In this document: piece by piece, positions 43,074 to 51,458 of the stretch | Numbering within the stretch: the first letter of the stretch is position 1 | How the letters are laid out: every line of letters begins with the position of its first letter | Origin: Flavobacterium glaciei | GTDB lineage: Bacteria > Bacteroidota > Bacteroidia > Flavobacteriales > Flavobacteriaceae | Assembly (NCBI RefSeq): GCF_003350545.1 | Contig: NZ_QQBA01000008.1 | Coordinates: 1 to 64,000 of the forward strand | DNA length: 64,000 nucleotides | Direction of reading: 5' to 3' | Program-made: the position numbers and the translations under genes | The notes under the pieces: model-generated | The model's input: the letters and a program-made list of their open reading frames with translations, nothing else | What the model was told of the DNA's origin: nothing | Databases searched by the model: none

Positions 43074-43913
43074 ATGGAAGTTTTAAACAAAATCATAGAT
43101 TTATTTGGTTTAAGTATTATTAAAACCAAAGACGTAAATTTAACTGTAGGAGCTCTGATAGCATTAGTAGTAGCTTTTATGCTAACGAGTTACATCTTGA
43201 AATTTGTTAGTAAAGTAATTACCCGAAATATACCAATTGAAGATAAAAATAAATTTGTTAGTATTTTTCAATTTGTGAAATATCTAGTTTATTTGTTTGT
43301 AATAATGTTCACTTTGAATGCTTCGGGTGTAAACATTAGTGTCTTGCTAACAGCTTCTGCAGCTATTTTTTTAGGGCTAGGTTTTGCACTCCAACAACTT
43401 TTTCAAGATTTAATTTCAGGAATATTGATTATTTTAGAACAATCACTTAAGGTTGGCGATATTATTGAGGTGGAGGGAAAGGTATGTCGTGTTGAAAAAA
43501 TAAGTCTTCGCTCAACCAAAGCAGTGACTCGCAATCAGCGGGTTATGATTATTCCAAATCATAAATTTTTGTCGGACGTTTTGTTTAATTGGACCCAAAA
43601 TAGTACCATAATAAGGGAAAGTGTAGAAGTTGGAGTGGCTTATGGATCCGATACCGAACTAGTGAAGGAAATTTTGATTTCATGTGCGAAAAACAACTCT
43701 AACACATTGGATGATTGTGAACCAATTGTAATGTTTGAAAATTTTGGAGATTCATCTTTAGATTTTGCTGTCTACTTTTTTGTAGATGATGCTTTCACAG
43801 TTCTAAGAGTAAAAAGCGAACTACGGTTTGAAATTGACAAACAGTTTAGAATCAATAACATTACGATTCCATTCCCACAAAGAGATGTTCATTTTTTAAA
43901 TCCCAATGCATAA
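43074..43913 (+). CDS. mscS: Small-conductance mechanosensitive channel MscS
   Basis: A 279-residue pressure-gated channel of the inner membrane that lets solutes out during osmotic downshock. Three TM helices: residues about 24-46, 60-80 and the pore helix near 85-115 (VLLTASAAIFLGLGFALQQLFQDLISGILII), which holds the G/A packing pattern. The cytosolic beta domain carries VGDIIEVEGKVCRVEKISLRSTKA near residue 125 and IIPNHKFLSDVLFNWT, both family signatures, and the C-terminus FPQRDVHFLN fits the vestibule. It sits between an ABC exporter and an NtrC-like regulator with gaps of 1 and 12 bp. Confidence 0.94.
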   Translation: MEVLNKIIDLFGLSIIKTKDVNLTVGALIALVVAFMLTSYILKFVSKVITRNIPIEDKNKFVSIFQFVKYLVYLFVIMFTLNASGVNISVLLTASAAIFLGLGFALQQLFQDLISGILIILEQSLKVGDIIEVEGKVCRVEKISLRSTKAVTRNQRVMIIPNHKFLSDVLFNWTQNSTIIRESVEVGVAYGSDTELVKEILISCAKNNSNTLDDCEPIVMFENFGDSSLDFAVYFFVDDAFTVLRVKSELRFEIDKQFRINNITIPFPQRDVHFLNPNA

Positions 43914-43925
43914 ATTAAAATTCTT

Positions 43926-45089
43926 ATGTCAAAAATACTAATCATAGAAGACGAAGCTGCAATCCGAAGAGTACTCACAAAAATACTATCTGAGGAAAAT
44001 GACACCTATCAAGTTGAAGAAGCTGAAGATGGTGTTGCAGGTCTTGAAAAAATAAAAAACAACGATTACGATTTGGTTTTGTGCGATATCAAAATGCCAA
44101 AAATGGATGGTGTTGAAGTTTTAGAAGCAGTCAAAAAAATCAAACCCGAAATTCCGATGGTGATGATTTCTGGTCATGGCGATATGGAAACGGCAATTAA
44201 CACGATGCGTTTGGGAGCGTTTGATTACATTTCGAAACCACCAGATTTAAACCGATTATTGAATACGGTTCGTAATGCTTTAGACAAAAAACAACTCGTA
44301 GTTGAGAATAAAATCCTAAAGAAAAAAGTCAGTAAAAACTACGAAATGATTGGCGAAAGCGACGCAATCAATCACATCAAAGTGATGATTGAAAAAGTAG
44401 CACAAACTGAAGCCAGAGTTTTAATCACGGGGCCCAACGGAACCGGAAAAGAACTCGTTGCGCATCAATTGCACGAGAAAAGCGAACGCGCTAATTTTCC
44501 TTTAATCGAAGTAAACTGTGCTGCGATTCCATCAGAATTGATAGAAAGTGAATTATTCGGTCACGTAAAAGGAGCGTTTACTTCGGCAGTGAAAGACCGC
44601 GCAGGAAAATTTGAAGCAGCGGATAAGGGAACAATTTTCTTGGATGAAATTGGTGATATGAGTCTTTCGGCCCAAGCCAAAGTATTACGTGCTTTACAGG
44701 AAAGCATGATCACCAGAGTAGGAGCGGACAAAGATATCAAAGTCGATGTTCGTGTGGTTGCAGCGACTAATAAAGATTTGAAAGTAGAAATTGCCGAAGG
44801 GCGATTCCGTGAGGATTTATACCATCGTTTAGCAGTTATCCTAATAAAAGTTCCAGCGTTGAATGACAGAAGAGATGATATCCCAATGTTAATTTCTCAT
44901 TTTGCAGATAAAATCGCCACAGAGCAAGGAAATGCTGTAAAAAAATTCTCTGCAGCAGCTATTAATTTGCTGAAAGAATACGATTGGACAGGAAATATCC
45001 GTGAATTACGAAATGTAGTGGAGCGCCTGATTATCCTTGGTGGAAGCGAAATTTCAGAGAATGATGTGAAGTTATTCGCAAGTAAATAA
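43926..45089 (+). CDS. NtrC-like receiver-AAA+ regulator lacking a DNA-binding domain
   Basis: A 387-residue response regulator. A receiver domain has the phospho-acceptor Asp near residue 54 (LVLCDIKMPKMDG) and the Lys in FDYISKPPDL. A sigma54-activator AAA+ domain follows: Walker A GPNGTGKELVAHQLH near residue 168, L1 loop GHVKGAFTSAVKDRAG near 213, Walker B GTIFLDEIGD near 236, R-finger region ATNKDLKVEI and the sensor-II part WTGNIRELRNVVERL near 360. Canonical proteins have GAFTGA and a C-terminal Fis-type HTH; here the loop reads GAFTSA and the chain ends at residue 387, with no HTH. It may act from solution on sigma54-RNAP or have left the sigma54 role. No histidine kinase adjoins. Confidence 0.88.
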   Translation: MSKILIIEDEAAIRRVLTKILSEENDTYQVEEAEDGVAGLEKIKNNDYDLVLCDIKMPKMDGVEVLEAVKKIKPEIPMVMISGHGDMETAINTMRLGAFDYISKPPDLNRLLNTVRNALDKKQLVVENKILKKKVSKNYEMIGESDAINHIKVMIEKVAQTEARVLITGPNGTGKELVAHQLHEKSERANFPLIEVNCAAIPSELIESELFGHVKGAFTSAVKDRAGKFEAADKGTIFLDEIGDMSLSAQAKVLRALQESMITRVGADKDIKVDVRVVAATNKDLKVEIAEGRFREDLYHRLAVILIKVPALNDRRDDIPMLISHFADKIATEQGNAVKKFSAAAINLLKEYDWTGNIRELRNVVERLIILGGSEISENDVKLFASK

Positions 45090-45092
45090 TTT

Positions 45093-45195
45093 ATTTCGCA
45101 AAGATTCGCAAAGTTAACGCAAAGAAACACTAAGATTTTTTTAATTAAATCTTCGTGAATCTTCTTTTTACTTGGTGAATCTTCGTGTAAAAACG
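45093..45195 (+). repeat. CGCAAAG / CTTCGTGAATCTTCG intergenic repeat
   Basis: Direct repeats of TTCGCAAAG and of CTTGGTGAATCTTCGTG/CTTCGTGAATCTTC flank the inverted pair AAGATTTTT / AATTAAATCTT. It fills the gap between the NtrC-like gene and the helicase-like gene, so it would be in a shared mRNA. It resembles a low-complexity repeat I recall from other Bacteroidota genomes. Confidence 0.55.
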
Positions 45196-45201
45196 ATAAA
45201 A

Positions 45202-45924
45202 ATGAAACTAAAAAAAATAAACGAAGAGTTACAACAAGCTCTAATTGAAAACGGTTTGACAGAGGCTAATACGATGCAAAAAGAAACATTTTCGACACTG
45301 AAAAGTGGTTCGGATTGCATTATTATTGCGCCAAAAGGAAGCGGGAAATCAACAACAATTGTGCTAAATGTAATTCAGAGATTAGCCGGTGCAACTGAAG
45401 AGTCTCCAAGGGCTTTGATTATTGTTGAAGATAAGGTCAAAGTATTAGAAATGGTAGATCTTTTCGAAAAATATGGTAAGCATTCGAATTTAGAAGTCTA
45501 TGGTGTTCATGACAAAGGCGATATGGAATATGATAAAAATTATGTATCTACCGGAATCGATGTGTTGATAGGGACGCCAAATAAATTAAGTGATATGTTC
45601 ACTACTGCGGGGTATAATGTAAACCGATTGAAAATGTTTATCCTTGATGATGCTGATCCAATTTTGAAATTACGTCATGAAACTAAAATCATGCGTATTT
45701 CGAATAGTATCGTAAAAACGCAACGTATTATCTTTACAGAACAATTCACAGAACGAATAGAAATTCTTGCTGAAAAAATGCTAGTGGAACCTTATGAATT
45801 CGATTTTGATGGAGAAGAGGATGAAGATGAAGACGAAGATTTCGAAGAGGATGAAAACTTGGAGGCAGATGAAAATGATGACTTCCAGGAGCAAGAAGGT
45901 GATGAAGAAAACGGAAATAAATAA
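45202..45924 (+). CDS. Helicase-like single-RecA-lobe protein with acidic tail
   Basis: A 240-residue protein resembling only the first lobe of a DEAD-box RNA helicase. The ATG at 45202 (MKLKKINEELQQALIENGLTE) is preferred over an upstream TTG. It has a Q-motif-like TMQKETFSTL, Walker A IIIAPKGSGKSTTIV near residue 44, ALIIVEDKVKVLEMV (motif Ia region), VLIGTPNKLSDM (motif Ib, TPxR-like) and MFILDDADPIL near 148 in place of D-E-A-D. No motif III S-A-T or second lobe follows. Instead the last 40 residues are mostly Asp and Glu. Helicase activity on its own is unlikely; an RNA or ribosome-associated ATPase or chaperone-like role is a guess. Confidence 0.8.
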   Translation: MKLKKINEELQQALIENGLTEANTMQKETFSTLKSGSDCIIIAPKGSGKSTTIVLNVIQRLAGATEESPRALIIVEDKVKVLEMVDLFEKYGKHSNLEVYGVHDKGDMEYDKNYVSTGIDVLIGTPNKLSDMFTTAGYNVNRLKMFILDDADPILKLRHETKIMRISNSIVKTQRIIFTEQFTERIEILAEKMLVEPYEFDFDGEEDEDEDEDFEEDENLEADENDDFQEQEGDEENGNK

Positions 45925-45940
45925 TTAAATAAAGAGTAAA

Positions 45941-46159
45941 ATGGGATTAATGAAAGTGTTTTCAGGAAGTGAAATTTTAGCCTTGGCGTTACAACAGAGA
46001 ATCGAAGCCATAGGTGTGGATACCGTTTTGAAAAATAATATACAATCGGCTCGATTGGGAGGTTTTGGAACTTCGGGACAAGCAGTGGAATTGTTCGTTC
46101 AAGAAACCGAGTTTGCAAAAGTAAACCCTGTTATTGAAGAATTCAGAATGAGTATTTAA
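45941..46159 (+). CDS. DUF2007 domain protein
   Basis: A 72-residue small protein with the DUF2007 (putative signal-transducing) pattern: MKVFSGSEILALALQQRIEAIGVDTVLKN, then GFGTSGQAVELFVQETEFAKVNPVIEEFR. This fold is related to the ACT/PII-like regulatory group by length and layout, though I cannot confirm that from sequence. An ATG three codons downstream of the first (at 45950) is equally possible. It is 17 bp after the helicase-like gene and 24 bp before a HAD phosphatase, so it is part of that transcript. Confidence 0.75.
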   Translation: MGLMKVFSGSEILALALQQRIEAIGVDTVLKNNIQSARLGGFGTSGQAVELFVQETEFAKVNPVIEEFRMSI

Positions 46160-46182
46160 TTCATTTACAATAAAAAAATAGA

Positions 46183-46980
46183 ATGAAATATAAAATGTTG
46201 GTTTTGGACATGGATGACACTTTGTTGACTGATGACCATACTATTTCAAACGAGAATAAAGTGATGTTGGCTAAGGCAAGGGAATTGGGGGTGCATATTG
46301 TTTTGGCATCCGGAAGACCAACGCCAGCAATGATTACTTACGCTAAAGAATTACATTTAGATGATTCCTATATGATATCGTATAATGGCGCTGTCATTAC
46401 AGATTTGAAGGAAGATAAGATTATTTTTGAGCAAACGTTAACCCAAGAACAAATCCATGAATTGTATGACTACAGTTTAAAAAGTAATACTCACATTATT
46501 ACTTATGTTGGTGGGAAAATTGTGAGTGAAACGGATTCTGAATATATTGACATCGAAAAAAACATTACTGGTTTAGCACATAATAAAGTGGTAAGTTTTA
46601 AAGAGGAAGTGCAGTCTTCAGCTGTGAAATGTATTTTATTAGAAGAACCAAGCTATTTAAAAGAAGTAGAAAAAGACTTGAAAGCAGCGATGCCACATCT
46701 TAGTGTCAGTATGTCAAAGCCCTTTTTTCTTGAAGTAGCGCAAAATGGAATTGATAAAGGAGTCAGTATCAAATTTTTAGCCGAAAGACTAAATATTCTT
46801 CAAAGTGAAATTATTGCTGTAGGAAATGCAGGAAATGATTTAACCATGATTGAATATGCAGGATTGGGTGTTTGGGTAGATAATGTAGATCCTGAATTGA
46901 GAGATAAAGGAGATGTGATTGTAGCATCCAATAATAATCATGGCGTGGCTGAAGTGGTGAGACGATTTATCTTGAATTAG
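46183..46980 (+). CDS. Cof-type HAD-IIB phosphatase
   Basis: A 265-residue cytosolic phosphatase of the Cof/YbiV/YidA group. Motif I is MLVLDMDDTLLTDDHTIS at residues 4-21, motif II IVLASGRPTP near 38, the IIB cap lies between about 85 and 190, motif III Lys in GIDKGVSIKFLA near 195 and motif IV AVGNAGNDLTMIEYAGLGVWVDN near 215. Substrates of relatives are sugar phosphates, FMN, PLP or HMP-PP; the exact one here is unknown. Probably the last gene of the block that starts with the ABC exporter, and closed by a hairpin. Confidence 0.93.
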   Translation: MKYKMLVLDMDDTLLTDDHTISNENKVMLAKARELGVHIVLASGRPTPAMITYAKELHLDDSYMISYNGAVITDLKEDKIIFEQTLTQEQIHELYDYSLKSNTHIITYVGGKIVSETDSEYIDIEKNITGLAHNKVVSFKEEVQSSAVKCILLEEPSYLKEVEKDLKAAMPHLSVSMSKPFFLEVAQNGIDKGVSIKFLAERLNILQSEIIAVGNAGNDLTMIEYAGLGVWVDNVDPELRDKGDVIVASNNNHGVAEVVRRFILN

Positions 46981-47007
46981 AATTTAAATCAAAAAGATAA
47001 AATTATT

Positions 47008-47047
47008 ATCCGATACTTTGTTTTGTAAAAGAGCAGAGTATCGGATT
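47008..47047 (+). terminator. Terminator after the HAD gene
   Basis: ATCCGATACT ... AGTATCGGAT hairpin with a loose loop and a T-rich flank, 28 bp after the stop codon. Confidence 0.8.
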
Positions 47048-47096
47048 TAGTTTTTAATAAAATATGCATTATAGAAAAATTTATAGATTTAGTTCG

Positions 47097-47104
47097 TAAA
47101 TTTG
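47097..47104 (+). promoter_or_regulatory. -7 promoter box of mtaB
   Basis: TAAATTTG fits TAnnTTTG, 44 bp before the ATG at 47149, after the terminator. No clear -33 TTTG. Confidence 0.5.
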
Positions 47105-47148
47105 CGCACTCAATTTTTTGACAACGATTTCATTAATTGAGTTATCTT

Positions 47149-48477
47149 ATGGAAAACAGAAAAAAAGTAGCCTTTTATACCTTAGGCTGTAAACTAAACT
47201 TCTCAGAGACTTCTACAATTGCCCGTAACTTACAAGACGAAGGATTTGACCGCGTTGATTTTGAAGAAGTGGCTGATATGTACGTGATTAATACCTGTTC
47301 AGTTACTGAAAATGCTGATAAGCAATTCAAACAAGTTGTGCGAAAAGCAATGAAATTGAATGATAAAGCATTTGTTGCGGCTGTGGGTTGTTATGCGCAA
47401 TTGAAGCCGGAAGAATTAGCAAGCGTAGATGGAGTGGATTTAGTTCTTGGAGCAACTGAAAAATTTAAATTAGCGGATTATATCAATGATTTGTCTAAAA
47501 ATGATTTTGGCGAAGTGCATTCGTGTGAAATTGCCGAAGCTGATTTTTATGTAGGAAGTTACTCAATAGGAGACAGAACCCGTGCTTTCTTAAAAGTACA
47601 AGATGGTTGCGACTACAAATGTACCTATTGCACGATTCCCTTAGCAAGAGGGATTTCAAGAAGTGATGAACTGGAGAATGTATTGAAAAATGCTTCAGAA
47701 ATTTCGAAACAAAATATCAAGGAAATTGTTCTTACCGGAGTAAATATTGGGGATTACGGAAAAGGAGAATTTGGGAATAAAAAACACGAACATACCTTCT
47801 TAGAATTGGTTCAGGAGTTAGACAAAGTAGAAGGAATCGAAAGATTGCGAATTTCATCTATTGAACCGAATTTATTGAAGAATGAAACGATAGAGTTTGT
47901 GTCTAAAAGCAGGACTTTTGTGCCACATTTTCACATTCCGTTGCAATCAGGAAGTAATGATATTCTAAAGTTGATGAAACGCCGTTACCAACGCGAAGTA
48001 TATACGGAAAGAGTAAATAAAATTCGGGAAGTAATGCCACACGCTTGTATTGGTGTGGATGTGATTGTTGGTTTTCCGGGTGAAACAGATGAGCATTTTC
48101 TAGAAACCTACCATTTCTTGAATGAAATGAATATTTCGTATTTACACGTATTTACGTATTCAGAACGAGATAATACGGAAGCAGCTACAATGCAAGGTGT
48201 TGTTCCTGCTAATGTTCGTGCCAAACGCAGCAAAATGTTACGCGGTTTGTCCGTAAAAAAACGACGTGCTTTTTACGAAAGCCAATTGGGAACTAATAGA
48301 ACTGTTTTGTTCGAAAGTGAAAATAAAGAAGGGTATATTCATGGTTTTACCGAAAATTACGTAAAAGTAAAAACACCTTGGAATCCAGAATTAGTCAATA
48401 CATTACACGATATTAATTTGACGAAAATTGATGAAGATGGAAGTGTACGAATGGATTTTGTTTCGTCTTTGGTGTAA
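47149..48477 (+). CDS. mtaB: tRNA (N6-threonylcarbamoyladenosine-37) methylthiotransferase MtaB
   Basis: A 442-residue radical-SAM methylthiotransferase that adds a methylthio group to t6A37 of ANN-reading tRNAs. The ATG at 47149 (MENRKKVAFYTLGCKLNFSET) is preferred over a TTG four codons upstream. The N-terminal cluster Cys are in YTLGCKLNFSE, VINTCSVTENADKQF and VGCYAQLKPEEL. The radical-SAM motif DGCDYKCTYCTIPLARG lies near residue 153 and the TRAM-like C-terminus NKEGYIHGFTENYVKVKTPW near 395. G-C-K-L-N in the first motif favours MtaB over MiaB (which has G-C-Q-M-N). It has its own promoter box; an inverted repeat follows it. Confidence 0.93.
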   Translation: MENRKKVAFYTLGCKLNFSETSTIARNLQDEGFDRVDFEEVADMYVINTCSVTENADKQFKQVVRKAMKLNDKAFVAAVGCYAQLKPEELASVDGVDLVLGATEKFKLADYINDLSKNDFGEVHSCEIAEADFYVGSYSIGDRTRAFLKVQDGCDYKCTYCTIPLARGISRSDELENVLKNASEISKQNIKEIVLTGVNIGDYGKGEFGNKKHEHTFLELVQELDKVEGIERLRISSIEPNLLKNETIEFVSKSRTFVPHFHIPLQSGSNDILKLMKRRYQREVYTERVNKIREVMPHACIGVDVIVGFPGETDEHFLETYHFLNEMNISYLHVFTYSERDNTEAATMQGVVPANVRAKRSKMLRGLSVKKRRAFYESQLGTNRTVLFESENKEGYIHGFTENYVKVKTPWNPELVNTLHDINLTKIDEDGSVRMDFVSSLV

Positions 48478-48513
48478 GTTTTTTTCAACCATATAAGTCA
48501 TTTAAGTTTTTAA

Positions 48514-48573
48514 ACCAATAAGAGATTAAGTTTCATTAAGTCTTCCGCTTAATTTTCTTAATCTCTTAATGGT
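48514..48573. repeat. ACCATTAAG inverted-repeat element, copy 2
   Basis: Arms ACCAATAAGAGATTAAG / CTTAATCTCTTAATGGT with one mismatch and a 26-nt loop. The same arm sequences as at 25617-25678. It is downstream of mtaB and followed by a T-run, so it may serve as terminator. Confidence 0.8.
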
Positions 48574-48627
48574 TTTTTTACTAAATATTGATCATCTGAC
48601 TTTAAGACTTTTGACTTTCGACTACTT

Positions 48628-49344
48628 TTACGGATTCGTAGACCAAATACTACTGTTTTTGATAAACACGCGTCGGTTTAGTTTAAGTTGCGCAATGATT
48701 AATTCAGCCATATCTTCGGCTTGCATTACGGTTTCCGGATTGCCGTCTGTCAATTTTAATTCTTTTGCCATATCTGTAGCAACAGTACTTGGCGTTAATG
48801 CTGTCACGCGAATATTATGCTTGCGAACTTCTTGCATCAAGGATTCTGTTAAACCTAAAACAGCAAATTTAGAGGCACTATAGGCGCTCGTTAACGCATT
48901 TCCGCTTAATCCAGCTGTGGAAGAAATATTGATGATATCACCCGTTTGTCTTTCAATCATATTAGGCAATACGGCACGAGTTACGTAGTATGTTCCCATT
49001 AAGTTTACTTGGATAATGCGTTCCCAATCCGTTGGTTCTAATTCTAAGAATTTTCCAAAAGCAGCTATTCCGGCATTGTTGATTAAAATGTCGATGGTTC
49101 CAAATTCGGCTAAAGCTTTGGCAACGGCAGCGTTTACCGAATTGATATCGGCAACATCAGCGGCTATTGCCAGTGCTTTTACTCGTAAAGAACGCACTTT
49201 TGCAGCTACACTGTCTATTTCTTCTTGTGTTCTTGCTACCAAAATCACATTTACACCTTCTTTTGCCAATGCCAAAGCGATTGCTTTTCCAATTCCTTTT
49301 CCTGCGCCGGTGATTAGGGCATTTTTATTTTTTAAATCTGTCAT
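48628..49344 (-). CDS. FabG-like SDR oxidoreductase
   Basis: A 238-residue short-chain dehydrogenase with the classical pattern: [20 protein letters not shown] (cofactor site), [13 protein letters not shown] near residue 82, the catalytic Ser in [14 protein letters not shown], and Tyr/Lys in [21 protein letters not shown] near residue 150. It is likely a 3-ketoacyl reductase, but isolated SDRs of this kind often act on other carbonyl compounds (sepiapterin reductase-like). NADPH preference is suggested by ARTQEE after the second strand. No fatty-acid genes surround it. Its end is convergent with mtaB. Confidence 0.87.
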   Translation of the reverse strand: MTDLKNKNALITGAGKGIGKAIALALAKEGVNVILVARTQEEIDSVAAKVRSLRVKALAIAADVADINSVNAAVAKALAEFGTIDILINNAGIAAFGKFLELEPTDWERIIQVNLMGTYYVTRAVLPNMIERQTGDIINISSTAGLSGNALTSAYSASKFAVLGLTESLMQEVRKHNIRVTALTPSTVATDMAKELKLTDGNPETVMQAEDMAELIIAQLKLNRRVFIKNSSIWSTNP

Positions 49345-49471
49345 TTTATATATTATTTTAGGCCAATAAAGGCTTAGTTTACTGTAAAAGTAGTACGTTT
49401 TATAGTTGAAATCTATTTTGATTTTCTATTTAATCTAAATTTAACGTTCTGTTATTTGACTGAAATGAATA

Positions 49472-50308
49472 TTATTTTTTGTCTAAAGTTAATTTGTAAA
49501 TATCTGTTTCCAAAACTTCGGTGTCTTTGTCTTCACAAAGTAAGAATTCGATTTTTTCTTTTGAATTGGTGTGTAAAGTCAATCCTTCAAATTTATGAGA
49601 ACTGCTAATTTTTTGGGTAAAATCGATTTTCATAGTTTTCAGGTTAATGCTCCCAATAAAACTCTCTAAAACTTCGCCATCATCATACGTTGATTCGGTA
49701 TCTTCGGCTGTCGCTAAAAAATAAATACTGTCTCCGACTATAATTCCATCGGTAAAACTACTGCGTACTCCTTTAATTTTAGGGAGTTTGTAGTCGTTTG
49801 AGAGAATAGTGAAATCGTTAGTGAGGTTTTTTCCTTCGATGGTGAAAATAACATTTTTATGGGAGCTACCGTTCCCACGATTTAATAAAAACCAACTTTC
49901 GCCATTATAGATGGCACCTTCGAGGTTGAAATCTTCGGGTTTTATATCTCCGAAATTTTGCATAACGGCATACAAATCGCTGAGGTCATTTGTGGCGATT
50001 ATCTTTTTATCTGTAGCATTGACTTGTATCATTTTGTTTCTTTTTTCGGTAGAACCGGAACCAAAAATATATATACTATCCCCGAATTGCGTTATGGCTT
50101 CAAAATCTGCTTTGTCTTTTTTGAGCGTGTTCTCTATGGGGTTTTCTAGTAACGGATGGCGTTTTAAGTTTTTGGTATCCGTGTTGTATTCGTAGAGAAA
50201 ACCGCTGTTGTCACCTATAATCAGTAGGGAATTGTCTTTGTAAATGAGTCCTGATGCAGAACCAATACCGATGATTTGAAATAATAATTCGAGTTTGAAT
50301 TTTTCCAT
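49472..50308 (-). CDS. Beta-propeller-like protein of unknown function (DUF6929-like)
   Basis: A 278-residue protein without signal peptide. It repeats a four-strand pattern suggestive of a beta propeller: SGLIYKDNSLLIIGDNSGFLYEYN, FEAITQFGDSIYIFGSGSTEKRNKMIQV, LEGAIYNGESWFLLNRGNGSSHKNVIF, SFTDGIIVGDSIYFLATAEDT and KFEGLTLHTNSKEKIEFLLCED. I recall this pattern from Flavobacterium proteins labelled DUF6929, but the number is from memory. No catalytic residues can be named. It is divergent from ppk2 over a hairpin repeat. Confidence 0.65.
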   Translation of the reverse strand: MEKFKLELLFQIIGIGSASGLIYKDNSLLIIGDNSGFLYEYNTDTKNLKRHPLLENPIENTLKKDKADFEAITQFGDSIYIFGSGSTEKRNKMIQVNATDKKIIATNDLSDLYAVMQNFGDIKPEDFNLEGAIYNGESWFLLNRGNGSSHKNVIFTIEGKNLTNDFTILSNDYKLPKIKGVRSSFTDGIIVGDSIYFLATAEDTESTYDDGEVLESFIGSINLKTMKIDFTQKISSSHKFEGLTLHTNSKEKIEFLLCEDKDTEVLETDIYKLTLDKK

Positions 50309-50330
50309 TGTATGTGTTTTTAAAACGGGT

Positions 50331-50460
50331 GCCTAGCCCAGATTACTTCACCTAATTTCTATTTTCATAGGAGTTCAGTGAACTTTGTTTGAAGTGAAAA
50401 TCCTTTTATTATTTTTTTTTAAATAATAAAAGATTGCAACGGATAGCTGGAAAATGCTCC
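50331..50460 (-). repeat. AGGAGC...GGGCTA hairpin element, copy 3
   Basis: Read on the minus strand it starts GGAGCATTTTCCAGCTATCC and ends GTAATCTGGGCTAGGC. The private core hairpin is CTTTTATTATTT / AATAATAAAAGG. It lies in the divergent gap between the propeller-like gene and ppk2. Confidence 0.85.
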
Positions 50461-50493
50461 TGAAATTCATCAGGATTAATCCTTATAATTTGT

Positions 50494-50501
50494 TATATTT
50501 G
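50494..50501 (+). promoter_or_regulatory. -7 promoter box of ppk2
   Basis: TATATTTG fits TAnnTTTG, 25 bp before the ppk2 ATG. No proper -33 element at normal spacing; the region there is the end of a repeat element. Confidence 0.5.
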
Positions 50502-50526
50502 AATATACAAAGATAAAATATTTCAT

Positions 50527-51405
50527 ATGAAGTCTATAAATCCCGATGATTTTAAAGTGATTGGCAAAATTGATTTGTCAAAAATTCCTACGAACTTGTT
50601 TAATGGAGCTAGTGATGATGATAAAGAGGAGAAACTGGATAAAGTTCAGACAAAATTGAGTGAGTTACAGGATGTGATGTATGCGCACAATAAATACGGT
50701 GTATTGATTTGTTTGCAAGGCATGGATACATCAGGGAAGGACAGTTTGGTTAGGGAAGTTTTTAAGGAATTTAACTCGCGTGGTGTTGTGGTACATAGTT
50801 TTAAAACACCCAATTCTACAGAACTAGAGCACGATTATTTGTGGCGACATTATTTGGCTTTGCCAGAAAAAGGAAAGTTTGCAGTATTTAACAGAACTCA
50901 TTATGAAAATGTCTTGGTGACCCGAGTGCATCCCGAATATATTTTGAATGAAAATTTGCCAGGAATTGAAAAAGTAGAAGATATTACGCCTCAATTTTGG
51001 GAAAATAGAATGGAACAAATCAATAATTTTGAAAAGCACATCACGCAAAACGGAACGATTGTTTTGAAGTTTTACTTTCACATGAGTAAAGAAGAGCAAC
51101 GCAAACGCTTGCTTCGACGACTGGAAGAAGTGGAGCACCATTGGAAATTTTCACCAGGAGATTTGAAAGAGCGCGGACATTGGGATGAATACATGCAATA
51201 TTATCAGGAGGCAATTAATAAAACAGCCACTGAAAATGCACCGTGGTATATTATTCCTGCTGATGATAAGGAAATGGCGCGTTATATAGTTGCAAAAATT
51301 ATCTGGGAAGAAATGCAAAAATATACTGATATCAAAGAGCCACAATTAGACGAAAAAGTAAAAGCTAATTTTGAAATGTATAAAGACCTTTTGAAAAAAG
51401 AATAG
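50527..51405 (+). CDS. PPK2-family polyphosphate:nucleotide phosphotransferase
   Basis: A 292-residue cytosolic kinase that uses polyphosphate to phosphorylate nucleoside mono- or diphosphates. Walker A is LQGMDTSGKDSLVREVFKEF near residues 62-80; the lid HDYLWRHYLALPEKGKFAVFNRTHYENVLVTRVHP near 97-130 is the PPK2 signature; W-K-F-S-P-G-D-L-K-E-R near residue 210 also fits. It is a single-domain enzyme. Subclass (AMP, ADP or both) cannot be fixed by eye. No ppk1 or ppx gene lies next to it. It stands alone between a repeat-bearing promoter region and a terminator. Confidence 0.9.
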   Translation: MKSINPDDFKVIGKIDLSKIPTNLFNGASDDDKEEKLDKVQTKLSELQDVMYAHNKYGVLICLQGMDTSGKDSLVREVFKEFNSRGVVVHSFKTPNSTELEHDYLWRHYLALPEKGKFAVFNRTHYENVLVTRVHPEYILNENLPGIEKVEDITPQFWENRMEQINNFEKHITQNGTIVLKFYFHMSKEEQRKRLLRRLEEVEHHWKFSPGDLKERGHWDEYMQYYQEAINKTATENAPWYIIPADDKEMARYIVAKIIWEEMQKYTDIKEPQLDEKVKANFEMYKDLLKKE

Positions 51406-51410
51406 AACAA

Positions 51411-51442
51411 AAAAAATGCGCTGAATTTCAGCGCATTTTTTA
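51411..51442. terminator. Bidirectional terminator between ppk2 and the porin-like gene
   Basis: AAATGCGCTGAA / TTCAGCGCATTT hairpin with A- and T-runs, between convergent genes. Confidence 0.9.
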
Positions 51443-51458
51443 AGTATTATAGAATAGT

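Noticed and set aside
45792..46118. Minus-strand Ser-rich frame opposite the acidic tail
   Set aside because: The Ser run is simply the complement of GAT/GAA repeats of the acidic tail.
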